Source: Phoebastria nigripes (taxonomy: Eukaryota; Chordata; Aves; Procellariiformes; Diomedeidae). From it: DNA of 64,000 bases. This document shows positions 23,026 through 32,470 of the stretch, piece by piece. A program made the translations under genes and the position numbers. Location: positions 1,630,976 to 1,694,975 of the forward strand of contig JAYKAV010000467.1 in NCBI GenBank assembly GCA_035582835.1, given 5' to 3'. The notes under the pieces were generated by a model, which had not been told where the DNA came from, did not search any database, and saw only the letters and a program-made list of their open reading frames with translations. Within the stretch, counting starts at the first letter, position 1, and each line of letters begins with the position of its first letter.

Positions 23026-25441
23026 GTGGCAGAGACTCAGGGTAGACTCTTTTCAAGTGCATAATTTCAAAAAAAGCTAAAAGAAATAGCAGGGTATATT
23101 TTATTTCACTGGCACTGACAAATACTGGCCGTTGTAAGATTCAGGATGTTTTCTTTATCCATGGCTGAGTTCCATGCTACTGTGAATTCTATACCTTGCT
23201 GCCAATGTTACTCTGGATTCATGGTAACATGGCTTGAGGGTTTTTTGTTTGTTTGGGTTTTAGTAAGCAAGATCTTAAATTATTTCTCTTGTTAACAAAA
23301 CTAGAAAAATACATTACTTTTTATCCTTTAAGTTGGGTGAATGACCGTTACTATGCCACCAAAACAATGCCACTAAAAACAGGTTACAATAAATAGGACA
23401 AATTTCTAGAAGGGAATCACATCCTGAAATTACAATGAAGGAATATTCTTCCTTGAAGAGAGAAATTCCATACAAGTGCAAAATCATATTGAAAAAGCTA
23501 CACTCTGAAGACACGTTGTCAAGGCAAGTAACATGATTGTTTGATGTTTACCGAGAGCGCAGCAGGAAAGAGGGATCTGCCTTCACACTGCAAATGGCTG
23601 TTAGTGAAGAAAAAATTGACTAGTGTTTAATACTTACGAGACACAGGTACATAATACTGAAGTTTTCATGTAAGCAGAAGTATGAAACATCCAGTATAAG
23701 CTGACACCATGTAATTCAGAGACAGACTTAAGGACAAAATGATAGTCTCACCCCTTAAGCTTGTATTTTTTCCTTCATTTTTCCTGTATCCTTAGTGTTT
23801 TTAGATATCCATGGAGGCTATATAGAAATGTTACTATCCTGTTAAGTGTCATGCTAACATTTACTCTATGTATCATTTATCTAATAGACAAAAATTATTT
23901 TAGGGGACATTCCAGTGTGTTATTTCAATGAAAAATCCCACATCTGAATAGCCAATCTGATGGTTTAGAAAATGACTACTCTGATAAATGCACTGCAGCG
24001 TTTACAAAAATGTGTTTTATTTCTCACACACATTTAATCAGTATATTAGATTGCAATGGTGCAAAGTCTAATAAGACTTTAATGGCAAGAACTTGGAGCA
24101 AGCATGCTTTGACATACATTTCTTATGCAGATAATCTAAAATTTTCAGTAGTTAAACCTTCATGGTACCTGTGAGCATTACTGTTTTGCTTATAGAACTT
24201 ACTTTATATTTAGTTTTTTCCTCCTCCTCCCTCTCTTGTGCTTTTCTTTTGGAGGTACACTATTTTCCAGAGAAACAATGTTGTTACTGCCCTAGAGATT
24301 CATCTATGCATTGTAAACCATTTTTAATGACATTTAAAATGTTCACAGTGTTTTTTGATGAATCAAAGTTTCTGATAATTCTTTTGATGGCACATGGTCA
24401 AAGTATGCTTATTGTTACCAATAACAGACTAATTCCTCCCCATTGTATTAATATACATTTCTGGTATCTATATTGCATGCCTATCAAGTTTAGATGAATT
24501 AGAAAACATAGTTGTTGTGTCTGTGCAGCTTTGATGTTAAGGAGATGCTGGTAAATAGTTTGGGGAATGTTTCTGAGACTGTTTTGCTGCATGAGATGAC
24601 CTTTTATTTCTAGTTTACTTTTTAATCCGTTGGTGGTTTGTAAAAGAAATGTTCCATGCTAACGTGGCTCTATTCAGCATGCTTGCTCTGCTGTTACAAA
24701 GCCAGCCAATCAGCAAATGGAGCACAGGCTAATAAATAATTATTAATCCTCAAATTATGTTGGAATCATACATGTCTAAGACACCAAAATGAGTAAAGCA
24801 GGATCTCTTTATATCATTCCCCTCCAAAAGGTTTGTTGCAATATTTGCCAAAACAAAGCTGGCAAACAAATGCAAGTTAATTTCAATTTTTCTGGTATTA
24901 CAGTCAACAAGGAATTAAAAAAAAAAAACTCTAAAAATAAGATTGATGCTGTAATAATAATAAAAAGAAGAAAGAACCTAGGGCTAACAAATGCCAAATG
25001 CAACTTTAGCATTCGTGTCAAAGATGATCCCCTTGCCATCTTTGCTTTTTTAAATCCAAGTTTATTTAGCTAATTGGACAACATATGGCTCAGATTTTGG
25101 CTCTATTACAGCCTTGTCCGTTTACAACAGCAACGGCCAGTATAACGACAATTCAGAAATATTGCCAGGACAGAGCTACTGTAGGCTGAGTCTTAAACAT
25201 TTTCTGCTTCAGGGAGTAGTAGAAGCTGAAGTGGAGAAAGCAGAGCAGTCTCAGGAGCCTGGGCCATGAACAACCCGTGGGCAGCTGTGCAAGGTGATCA
25301 TGCAGAGGTTGGTCCCTGATGTAAGCTACAAAGCTGTGGGGGGCATCTTAGCAGGGTAGTCCATATGTCTGTCATGTGGTGTAACGATGTACATATTGGC
25401 CTTTCCTCAGGATGAGCTGAACTTCTGTTGTACCTCCTCAG

Positions 25442-25469
25442 TGTAATACCTAATTTGTCAGGTATTACA
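25442..25469. repeat. Perfect 10-bp inverted repeat
   Basis: TGTAATACCT (25442-25451), an 8-base loop, then AGGTATTACA (25460-25469). One such repeat is not far above chance for 64 kb. Confidence 0.85.
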
Positions 25470-25494
25470 GTTCTCTCCTTGGATGCAATAGAAA

Positions 25495-25527
25495 GATTCT
25501 NACTGACTTTGGTGGGCTTTGGGACAG
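25495..25527 (+). repeat. Ancient amniote repeat scrap
   Basis: ACTGACTTTGGTGGGCTTTG matches by eye the 'TTGACTTCAATGGGCTTTGGATCAGG' ending common in bird and reptile DNA. Short, with one N at 25501. Confidence 0.35.
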
Positions 25528-26338
25528 TTAGCTGATGATCATCTTCAAAAGATCACCATGGACATATGTATCTAATTTTCTATTTTAGAACTGTGATCTT
25601 CCAGCTGTGCTGCAATTACAAAGACCTATCAATTAAAAAAATAAAACCATTTCTTTATACAATAAACAGCAGCTGACGCAAACTATCAAGTAGGGGTTTT
25701 TTAATCACCATATAAATAGAAGTTCTTAGAACACTTAACACATGCCAAACTTCATCAAAGTCGTTGGGAGTTTGGGACAGAAGGAATGCTGTCTTGTGAC
25801 ATGCTCTGTCTGATGTGCTTCAGATGCAAACCCCCCCACTGGACACTGTTGCAGTAACATGCCTGTAAGGAAAAGCAAAAGGGCACTCGCTCGCCTTTTG
25901 GGATTACTTTTGTAAATTGGCCCTGAAAGATGTTTCAGAAATTATAGCTGGAAGACTCAACTGTATGACTAAAGCCTACGTAGTTTGGGCCTGTAAGGGC
26001 ATCATGTAAGACTAGTCACAGTTACACTGTTAACACATGCTCCAACCACATGCACAAATGCTGCATTGTTTAAATGTTAAGGCCATGACAACTTTTGATC
26101 TTTGCTGTACTTGTCAGTATGTTCAGGGCAATGGCACAGAACAATCTGAGCTATTAAAATTTCTGCTGCACACTTCCTTCTACTGGTGTGAGTGTGACTA
26201 ACTGTGAAATGGGACAGAAATCACACACAGCCTCACAGCTCAGTACTATAAGACTGAAGAAAAGAATCTTTTGACTACTTGGATCCTATGAATTTTTAAA
26301 ATTAAATCTGAGGGGGCTTTTTTAAGCATCTAAGTATT

Positions 26339-26464
26339 AGGCCCGATCCTGCTGCTTACACCTCTTTGGAGTTAAAACCTGTTCATCCTGCATTTGTGGG
26401 TTTCCACACATTCCACCAATTTCAGTAGCATTACATTTACCTAAATCTGCAGTAAGGAAGATCA
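26339..26464. repeat. Possible ancient amniote repeat
   Basis: TAGGCCCGATCCTGCTGCTT at one side, with a diverged CACCAATTTCAGTAGCATTAC inside, resembles the palindromic 'GGGCCTGATCCTGC...' family. Heavily decayed. Confidence 0.3.
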
Positions 26465-26477
26465 GAATCAAAACATA

Positions 26478-26503
26478 TAGAATAGAATAGAATAGAATAG
26501 AAT
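26478..26503. repeat. TAGAA microsatellite at CR1 3' end
   Basis: Five tandem TAGAA units (ATTCT in CR1 sense) form the 3' terminus of the adjacent minus-strand CR1. Confidence 0.9.
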
Positions 26504-27543
26504 GTTTTCAGTTGGAAGGGACTTACAACNATCATCTAGTCCAACTGCCTGACCACTTCAGGGCTGACCAAAAGTTAAAGCATATTCTTAAGGACATTGT
26601 CCAAATGCCTCTTAAACACTGACAGGCTCCAGGCATCAGCCNCCTCTCTAGGAAGCCTGTTCCAGTGTTTGACCACCCTCTCGGTAAAGAAATGCTTCCT
26701 CGTGCCCAGTCTGAACCTCCCCTGGTGCATCTTTGAACCATTCCCACGCGTCCTATCACTGGATCCCAGGGAGAAGAGATCAGCACCTCCCTCTCCACTT
26801 GCCCTCCTCAGGAAGCTGTAGAGAGCAATGAGGTCGCCCCTCAGCCTCCTCCTCTCCAAACTAGACAAACCCAGAGTCCTCAGCCACTCCTCATAGGACA
26901 TGCCTTCCAGCCCTTTCACCAGCTGTGTTGCCCTCCTCTGGACGCATTCAAGGACCTTCACATCCTTCTTAAGTTGGGGGGCCCAGAACTGCACACAGTA
27001 CTCAAGGTGAGGCTGCACCAATGCTGAATGCAGCAGGGTAATCACCTCTTTTGACCGGCTGGTTGTGCTGTGTTTGATGCACCCCAGGATGCGGTTTGCC
27101 CTCTTGGCTGCCAGGGCACGCTGCTGACTCCTATTGAGCGGGCTGTCGACCAGCACCCCCAGGTCCCTTTCTGCAGGGCTGCTCTCCAGCCACTCCTCTC
27201 CCAGTTTATACTTGTGCCCAGNGTTACTCCGTCCCAGGTGCAGAATCCGGCATTTCAACTTGTTAAATTTCATCCCATTAATCATTTCCCAGTGCTCCAA
27301 TCCAGCTAGATCCCTCTGCAAGGCCTCTTGTCCCTCAAGAGAGTCAACAGCACCTCCCAGGTTGGTATCATCAGCAAACTTGCTAATATAACTCCTGCCT
27401 CCAGATCATTGATAAATATATTGAACAGAACTGTCCCTAGAATTGAGCCCTGAGGAACACTGCTGGTGACTGGTCACCAGCCAGATGTAGCCTCATTCAC
27501 TACAACCCTCTGAGCCCTGCCATGCAGCTGGTTCTTCGCGCAG

Positions 27544-27548
27544 CACAC
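27544..27548. repeat. Target-site duplication, left (LTR C)
   Basis: CACAC precedes the LTR. CACAC also occurs at 28186-28190, one extra C after the LTR's CA end. Confidence 0.65.
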
Positions 27549-27674
27549 TGTCGTGGTTTAACCCCAGCCGGCAACTAAGCCCCAAACAGCCACTCGCTCA
27601 CTGCCCTGCAGTGGGATGGGGGAGAGAATTGGAAGGGTAAAAGTGAGAAAACTTGTGGGTTGAGATAAAGACAG

Positions 27675-27680
27675 TTTAAT
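27675..27680 (-). terminator. LTR C polyadenylation signal ATTAAA
   Basis: TTTAAT on the plus strand, in the same position as in LTRs A and B. Confidence 0.5.
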
Positions 27681-27952
27681 AGGGAAAGCAAAAGCCCCGC
27701 ACGCAAGCAATGCAAAACAAGGAATTCATTCACTCCTTCCCATGGACAGGCAGGTGTTCAGCCATCTCCAGGAAGGCAGGGCTCCATCACATGTAATGGT
27801 TACTTGGGAAGACAAACACCATCACTCCAAACGTCCTCCCCTTTCTTCTTCTTCCCCCAGCTCTATATGCTGAGTATGTTGTCATATGGTATGGAATACC
27901 CCTTTGGTCAGTTGGGGTCAGCTGTCCCAGCTGTGTCCCCTCCCAGCTTTTT

Positions 27953-27977
27953 GTGCACGCCCAGCCTGGGCGTGCAC
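27953..27977. repeat. 25-bp palindrome inside LTR C
   Basis: GTGCACGCCCAG (27953-27964), one C, then the exact reverse complement CTGGGCGTGCAC (27966-27977). LTRs A and B have no such second arm at this place. Confidence 0.9.
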
Positions 27978-28090
27978 TCACTGGTGGGGTGGGGTGAGGA
28001 GCAGAAAAGGCCTTGACTCTGTGTAAGCACTGCTCAGCAATAACAAAGACATCTCTGTGTTATCAACACTCTTTCCAGCACAAATCCAAA

Positions 28091-28150
28091 ACATAGCCAT
28101 GCTACGTTGAAGAAAATACCAACTACTAGTAGCATACCAGCTACTATGAA
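28091..28150. repeat. Partial tandem duplication inside LTR C
   Basis: The LTR segment GCTACnnTGAAGAAAA appears twice: diverged at about 28101-28117 and intact at about 28140-28156. Between them lies ACCAACTACTAGTAGCATACC. LTR B carries only one copy of this segment. Confidence 0.6.
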
Positions 28151-28185
28151 GAAAATTAACTCTATCCCAGCCAAAACCAGCACAC

Positions 28186-28190
28186 CACAC
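28186..28190. repeat. Target-site duplication, right (LTR C)
   Basis: CACAC copies 27544-27548, separated from the LTR CA end by a single C at 28185. Confidence 0.6.
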
Positions 28191-29418
28191 CATGAACCCG
28201 CTCATCCCACAGTTGGACAAGTTGTCCAGAAGGATGCTGTGAGGGAAAGTATGAAAAGCCTTACGAAAATCCAGAAAAACTACATCCACCGCCTTCCCTT
28301 CATCCACTAGGCTGGTGACCCTATCATAGAAGGATATCAGATTAGTTAAACAGGACTTTCCCTCTGTGAACCCACATTGTGCCTGATGATTGCGTTATTC
28401 TTTAAATGTCTTTCAGTAGTGCCCAGTATAATCTTCTCCATAATTTTTCCAGGAACTGAGGTTAGACTAACAGGTCTGTAGTTTCCTGGGTCTTCCCTCA
28501 TGCCCTTCTTGTAAATTGGAATAACGTTGGCTAGCTTCCCATCAGCAGGGACCTCCCCAAACTCCCAAGGCCTTTGGTAGATGATCGAGAGGAGTCCTGC
28601 CATAACATCTGCTAGCTCCTTCAGTACTCTGGAATGAATCCCATCAAGTCCCATGGACTTGTGAACATTCAGCTGATACAGCTGGTCCCTTACAATTTCA
28701 GTGTTCACAAATGGAAAGTCACTGTTCCCACACTTGTGGTCCTCTGACACAGAGGACCATGCAGCCCAAGGTCTATCAGTATTATTAAAGACTGAGGCAA
28801 AAAATGTATTGAATGCCTCCGCTTTTTCTTCATCCCTAGTAGTCAGATGACCATCTTCAACAAGTATTGGTCCAATGTTTTCTTTAGACATCCTCTTGCT
28901 ATTAGCATACTCAAAAANCCNCNTCTTGTTATCTGAAACAACACTGGCCAGTTTCAATTCTAATTGAGCTTTGGCCTTTCATGTCTTCTCCCTGTACATA
29001 NGAACCACAGCTCTGTACTCTTCCTGTGAAGCCTGATCTCGCTTCCAGAGATCATACAATTTCCTTTTCCTCTTGAGCTCCATGAGGAGTTCCCTGTCCA
29101 GCCAAGCTGGTCTTCTACCCTGCTTGTTGACTTACAACACAATGGGATTGCCTGCTGCTGTGTTTCTGAAAGGTGGTTCTTAAAGACTGACCAGCACTCG
29201 TGGACTCCTAAGCCCTCAAAAACAGATTTCCAGAGTACTCTGCTAAATAGCTCCCTGAATAGCTTAAGGTTTGCTCTCCTGAAGTCCAGGGTGGCAACTC
29301 TGCTGTCCTTTTTTCTCATTACACTGAAAATTTTAAACTCAACCATTTCATGATCACTGTGGCCAAACAGCCACCTACTGTCACATCTTCCATGAGTCCT
29401 TCTCTATTCACAAGACCA
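28191..29418 (-). mobile_element. CR1 LINE, 5' part (end of endonuclease, RT N-terminal half)
   Basis: The upstream half of the CR1 broken by LTR C. From high to low coordinate it decodes the end of the APE-type endonuclease, with the SDH motif at 29358-29350 and then EMVEFKIFSVMRKKDSRVATL. The linker and reverse-transcriptase start follow: KLASVVSDNK, ENIGPILVEDGHLTTRDEEK, AFNTFFASVFNNTDRPW, LNVHKSMGLDGIHSRVLKEL, LANVIPIYKKGMREDPGNYR, DVVFLDFRKAFHT (motif A) and LSNCGMSGF. The sequence ends where the LTR enters. A one-base loss just upstream of SDH and a small deletion near 28380 shift the frame, and a stop separates 28957 from 28960. Similarity ends near 29418, so roughly the first half of a full-length CR1 is missing. 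N bases occur at 28918-28923 and 29001. Confidence 0.93.
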
Positions 29419-30080
29419 GAATATAATACCAGAATAATTGAAATAGCTCCATGTTGAAATATATAGGAACAAAGTGTTGTCCTGGTAGATCAACAAAAGG
29501 TCCTGAGGTAGTTGCAATAGTTTTAGTAGTTGTTCTGATCCCTAAGTGATCACAAAATCTCATGCTATTGGACTATACAGACAGGTATGGCTAAGAATAA
29601 TGACAGCAAATAGAGATGGGAAAGGTGCGTGTGCTGAAGGGAACAGCAAGAAAAATCCCTTCTAAAAATATTTTCCTTCATTTTATGGCAGAAGAACCAC
29701 ACATACCTATGAAATGCAGACAAAGTTTCAAAATTGTAACCAGCAGAGAAGGTGGAGGTGAGCACAGAACATGGTGGAAGTAGGAACACAGGCTGTGAAG
29801 CAGCTGTTGCTTTGCCACACCTTCTCTTTGATTTGGAGGCTTCTTATCAGCTGGACCTTCTTTGAAAGGTCACAGCTCACCTCCTGTGTTCCCTGCTTTC
29901 TGCAGTAAGGCTCAGATTCAGTGGTTCCCCAGNAAGGCAATTTGTGTATTCTCACCAGTGGAACTTTCTCACCTGAGTAGGCATAAACAAAAGCCCTAAC
30001 ATGGGCTCAGTTTAGTGACTGGATGCTCTCAGGCACATAGCAAGTCATAGCATAGAAATTTGCTCTACATTGAGACTATG
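29419..30080. other. Non-coding stretch
   Basis: Unique sequence beyond the CR1 truncation point. No gene is recognised. There is one N at 29932. Confidence 0.5.
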
Positions 30081-30250
30081 ATTCTGCTTCTGGCTATGTC
30101 ACTGGGGTCTTGGGTAAGTTGGGACTAGTTATTTCATCTCTTTGTGCCTTCCTTTCCCAGTCTGTTGGAGCAGGGTAGGGGGAAACAGAGGTGAGCTCCA
30201 ATGATAAAAAATACTAGGTTAAGTGTGAGCTCTGAAATTATTGTTATTTG
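30081..30250 (+). repeat. MIR/CORE-SINE, ancient
   Basis: The plus strand reads CTGCTTCTGGCTATGTCACT, then CTTGGGTAAGTT, CATCTCTTTGTGCCTTCCTTTCCC and the end-like GTGAGCTCTGAAATTATTGTTATT. These match in order the MIR core ('CTGGCTGTGTGACCTTGGGCAAGTYACTTAACCTCTCTGTGCCTCAGTTTCC') and a typical 3' end ('GCTCTATAAATTATTATT'). Confidence 0.7.
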
Positions 30251-30759
30251 AGGTTTTATTACTAATGTTACTCTTATTCAGCAAAATCATTGAATTCTGT
30301 CACTACTGATCATGGATTGATTGTGTGCACACACATTTCATACAGTTATTTGTTTATAAACATCTAAAAATTGCTTTTTGCGATCATCTTTACTTGCAAA
30401 TTTGAGCCTTTTTTTCATTAATGCTTCTTATGAACGCTCATAGAAAGCACTTCCAAAATATCTAAAAGTGTCTACAGAGAGTTTGTTTATAAAAACAGAG
30501 TATATGTGTACATTTTCAATGTACACACTCAAGTGTGATTGTTATTTCTAATCACTGTAATTTGAAAAGGTTATTTTCTGGTTCAGTGCAATGTGCTATT
30601 TTCTTTTTTTTTCCTTTAAATGAAACTTTTATCAACATCGCAATTTCCTATTAGTAAATAGTAGACAATAACTAACTGCAGATAGGCTTCTAATGTATAT
30701 AAACAGAGATCTGATGTGTAGCGTATATGACATCAGAAACAATACCTAATCAGCCAGCC
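30251..30759. other. Non-coding stretch
   Basis: AT-rich unique DNA. No gene or repeat is recognised. Confidence 0.45.
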
Positions 30760-30821
30760 TTTTTTTTTTTTTTTTTTTTTTTNAAAAAAAAAGNNAATNN
30801 NTTTTTTTTTTTTTTTTTTTT
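30760..30821. repeat. Poly-T / poly-A homopolymer tract with Ns
   Basis: T23 (30760-30782), N, A9, then mixed N and AAT, then T20 (30802-30821). Ns at 30783, 30794-30795 and 30799-30801 mark unresolved sequence. This is probably a collapsed or mis-joined homopolymer, so its length and the short inverted A run are unreliable. Confidence 0.8.
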
Positions 30822-30909
30822 AAGAAAACAAGGCAATGCCTTTCTTTGTTTTTCATCTTTACAGCAAACTTGTCATTGGATATTTTTTTCCTGTATGCCT
30901 CTGTGTGCA

Positions 30910-30936
30910 TGTGTGTGTGTGTATATATATATATGT
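30910..30936. repeat. (TG)n(TA)n microsatellite
   Basis: About six GT units are followed by about six AT units. Confidence 0.9.
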
Positions 30937-31173
30937 ATCTGTATTGATATAGAGGGCAGGTTAAAACTGACTCCCAAGCATACCACCTGTTTAGAAATTA
31001 TTTTGCATGGATAGCGAGGAATTCTCTCAGAGCATTCCAAAAGGAAATCTGATTTTTCAGCTTGGGAGAAATGGCTGCTAATTCTAAACTACCATTTTCA
31101 TTTTTCTACTGCAGAAACGCACATTTTTCCCCAACCATAAAATTTTCTCATAATAGAAATGAGCCAGTCCCCA

Positions 31174-31278
31174 AGGGTGTGGTTATCAAAAGATAATCTC
31201 ACCCCAATATGATTAGAGGCATAAGGCTCATGCCTCAAAATGCTCCAGGGTGTGATTATCTTATGATAACCATACCCT
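31174..31278. promoter_or_regulatory. 105-bp three-part dyad element with CACCC/GATA motifs
   Basis: A strongly dyad-symmetric block centred at 31226. The outer arms 31175-31204 and 31248-31277 are reverse complements at 27 of 30 positions. An inner arm pair GAGGCAT (31216-31222) and ATGCCTC (31230-31236) is perfect and shares exactly the same centre. Each outer arm is itself a near-palindrome: GGGTGTGGTTATC-AAAA-GATAATCTCACCC on the left, and GGGTGTGATTATC-TTAT-GATAACCATACCC on the right. The result is four CACCC-like boxes (the left one is CCACACCCT on the minus strand) each coupled to a GATA-like core. CACCC plus GATA pairing is known from erythroid regulatory DNA, where KLF and GATA factors bind. 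Function here is inference. Alternatives are an ancient palindromic MITE-like repeat or a hairpin RNA. The symmetry itself is certain. Confidence 0.5.
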
Positions 31279-31998
31279 GTATCATGTCTTATTGATTAAC
31301 TAATAAAGCTTCAGCATTATTATTCAGAGGAGGAACTAAGATATCAGCAAGAGATCTGATTCTAGAATGGGAAAGATCTTTGAAGCTCTCCAAATAACCT
31401 CTCTTGTTCTGATTATAGCATCTCTGAAATTACGGGGTCACCAGATGCCAGTTTTTGTTTCTTATTGGTGATTATATCAATGGTATATTAAAACTGAACC
31501 ATACCCAGATATATACTTATGTAAAGACACATTCACACTAAACTGTTCCCTTTGCATTTATATTGCAGATTTAGGTTACACAGCAGAATAGAATTACATT
31601 CTCTGGAGAGGATTTTGTAGTCCAGACACTAACTGGACACTAACTTCATTCAGGGCAGCTCTAAGTTTTGTGTATGGTTATGGTGTGGAGGGATCTCTGT
31701 TCCGCCAGGGAATGGCTCCCTCCGTGCCCGCACACTGTATACAAAAAGGGATGATACAGCCACCCCTTGGGCTCCTGAGTCTCCCAGTCCGAGTCATCCA
31801 GAGCTACAGGCTTAGTACAGCTGTTTATCCCTTAAATCTCCTAAACAGTAGCACGAAGTGGCCTTAAACCACTGCTGGAGCTTTAACTGCAAAGCCATCT
31901 TCCCCCTCTGCAGTGTAGTTTGTTCTGTGTAAAAAAACTACTTGATGATGTGGGACTTGCTTGAACAGACAATCTGAAGCCTAATGTCACAGCCAGCA
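31279..31998. other. Non-coding stretch
   Basis: No gene or repeat is recognised. Confidence 0.45.
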
Positions 31999-32070
31999 GA
32001 TTCTGATCTCCTCTGCATCAGTTAAAAGCTGGAATTATTTCACTGACTTCAGTGGAGCAAAACCAGGTTA
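31999..32070. repeat. Ancient amniote repeat fragment
   Basis: GATTCTGATCTCCTCTGCAT, then AGCTGGAATTATTTCACTGA and CTTCAGTGGAGCAAAACCAGG. This order matches by eye the 'GATTCTGATCTCA...ACTGACTTCAATGGAGTTACACC' repeat common in birds and reptiles. Confidence 0.5.
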
Positions 32071-32450
32071 AGAGATACATCTAAGAAGGAAATATGGCTG
32101 GTGTATGCAAAAAGAACCCCACTAGGAATTCCCTTGCAGCGCAACTTCTACGCACTGATGGCAAAGGAGGCAATATGCCCCCTCTGTCAAGAGTTAGATG
32201 CTTTTTTTGGCAACAAAAAGCAATATTTACATCTGTATTGCAGTCTCATTTTTAGATGAAAATTTAAAATGATGAAATATTTGATCAAACCTCTCATGTA
32301 GGGATGTGCAGCTCACACCTAACAAAGGGATTGTTATACAGCAGTACAATCCACACCACAGTAACCCACTATAGTGAATTCTTTGGCAAATTCGCTGTGT
32401 CTGTTGTGTTGCCATCCACTCTGTTAATGGAGAATGTTAATTTCTGTAGC

Positions 32451-32470
32451 TAGCTGGAGCTAGCTGGAGA
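32451..32470 (+). repeat. 10-bp tandem duplication
   Basis: TAGCTGGAGC is followed immediately by TAGCTGGAGA, with a preceding GTAGC partial unit. Confidence 0.75.

Larger units (their letters stand above)
23026..26477. other. Non-coding stretch
   Basis: No gene is recognised. It contains a perfect 10-bp inverted repeat at 25442-25469 and two small ancient repeat scraps (25495-25527 and 26339-26464). The 24600-25080 part is AT-rich, with CCAAT and ATTA-type words, and could be a conserved non-coding element, but this cannot be judged from one genome. Confidence 0.45.
26478..27548 (-). mobile_element. CR1 LINE, 3' part (RT C-terminal half and 3' UTR)
   Basis: This is the 3' piece of a long CR1, cut from its 5' piece (28191-29418) by solo LTR C. 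In sense it decodes, from the LTR junction onwards: HGRAQRVVVNEATSGW, the VPQGSILG motif (near 27455), FADDTN with the catalytic reverse-transcriptase aspartates (27378-27361), [42 protein letters not shown] and [15 protein letters not shown] 248-codon frame (27321-26575) is still open apart from N-derived codons. A small deletion just upstream of FADDTN (near 27390) breaks the join to VPQGS. The 3' end is a TAGAA/ATTCT array. N bases lie at 26530, 26642 and 27222. The element is inactive. Confidence 0.95.
27549..28184 (-). mobile_element. Solo LTR C, ERVL-type, nested in CR1, 636 bp
   Basis: Starts TGTCGTGGTTTAACCCCAG and ends ACCAGCACA, the same ends and body as LTR B, so it belongs to the same subfamily in the same minus orientation. 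It is inserted in the reverse-transcriptase region of a CR1, and the CR1 sequence resumes on both sides. The ATTAAA signal is kept (27675-27680). The TATA box is changed (sense GCATATAGAG, near 27863-27870) and the CRE-like box has decayed to TGTTGTCA (27877-27884, plus strand). Two private rearrangements make it longer than LTR B: an inverted duplication (27953-27977) and a partial duplication of the CAGCTACTATGAAGAAA area (28091-28150). No internal retroviral genes are present. Confidence 0.93.

Noticed and set aside
22454..23062. 202-codon minus-strand frame
   Set aside because: It lies antisense to a plus-strand CR1 3' end. The frame is a by-product of the repeat.
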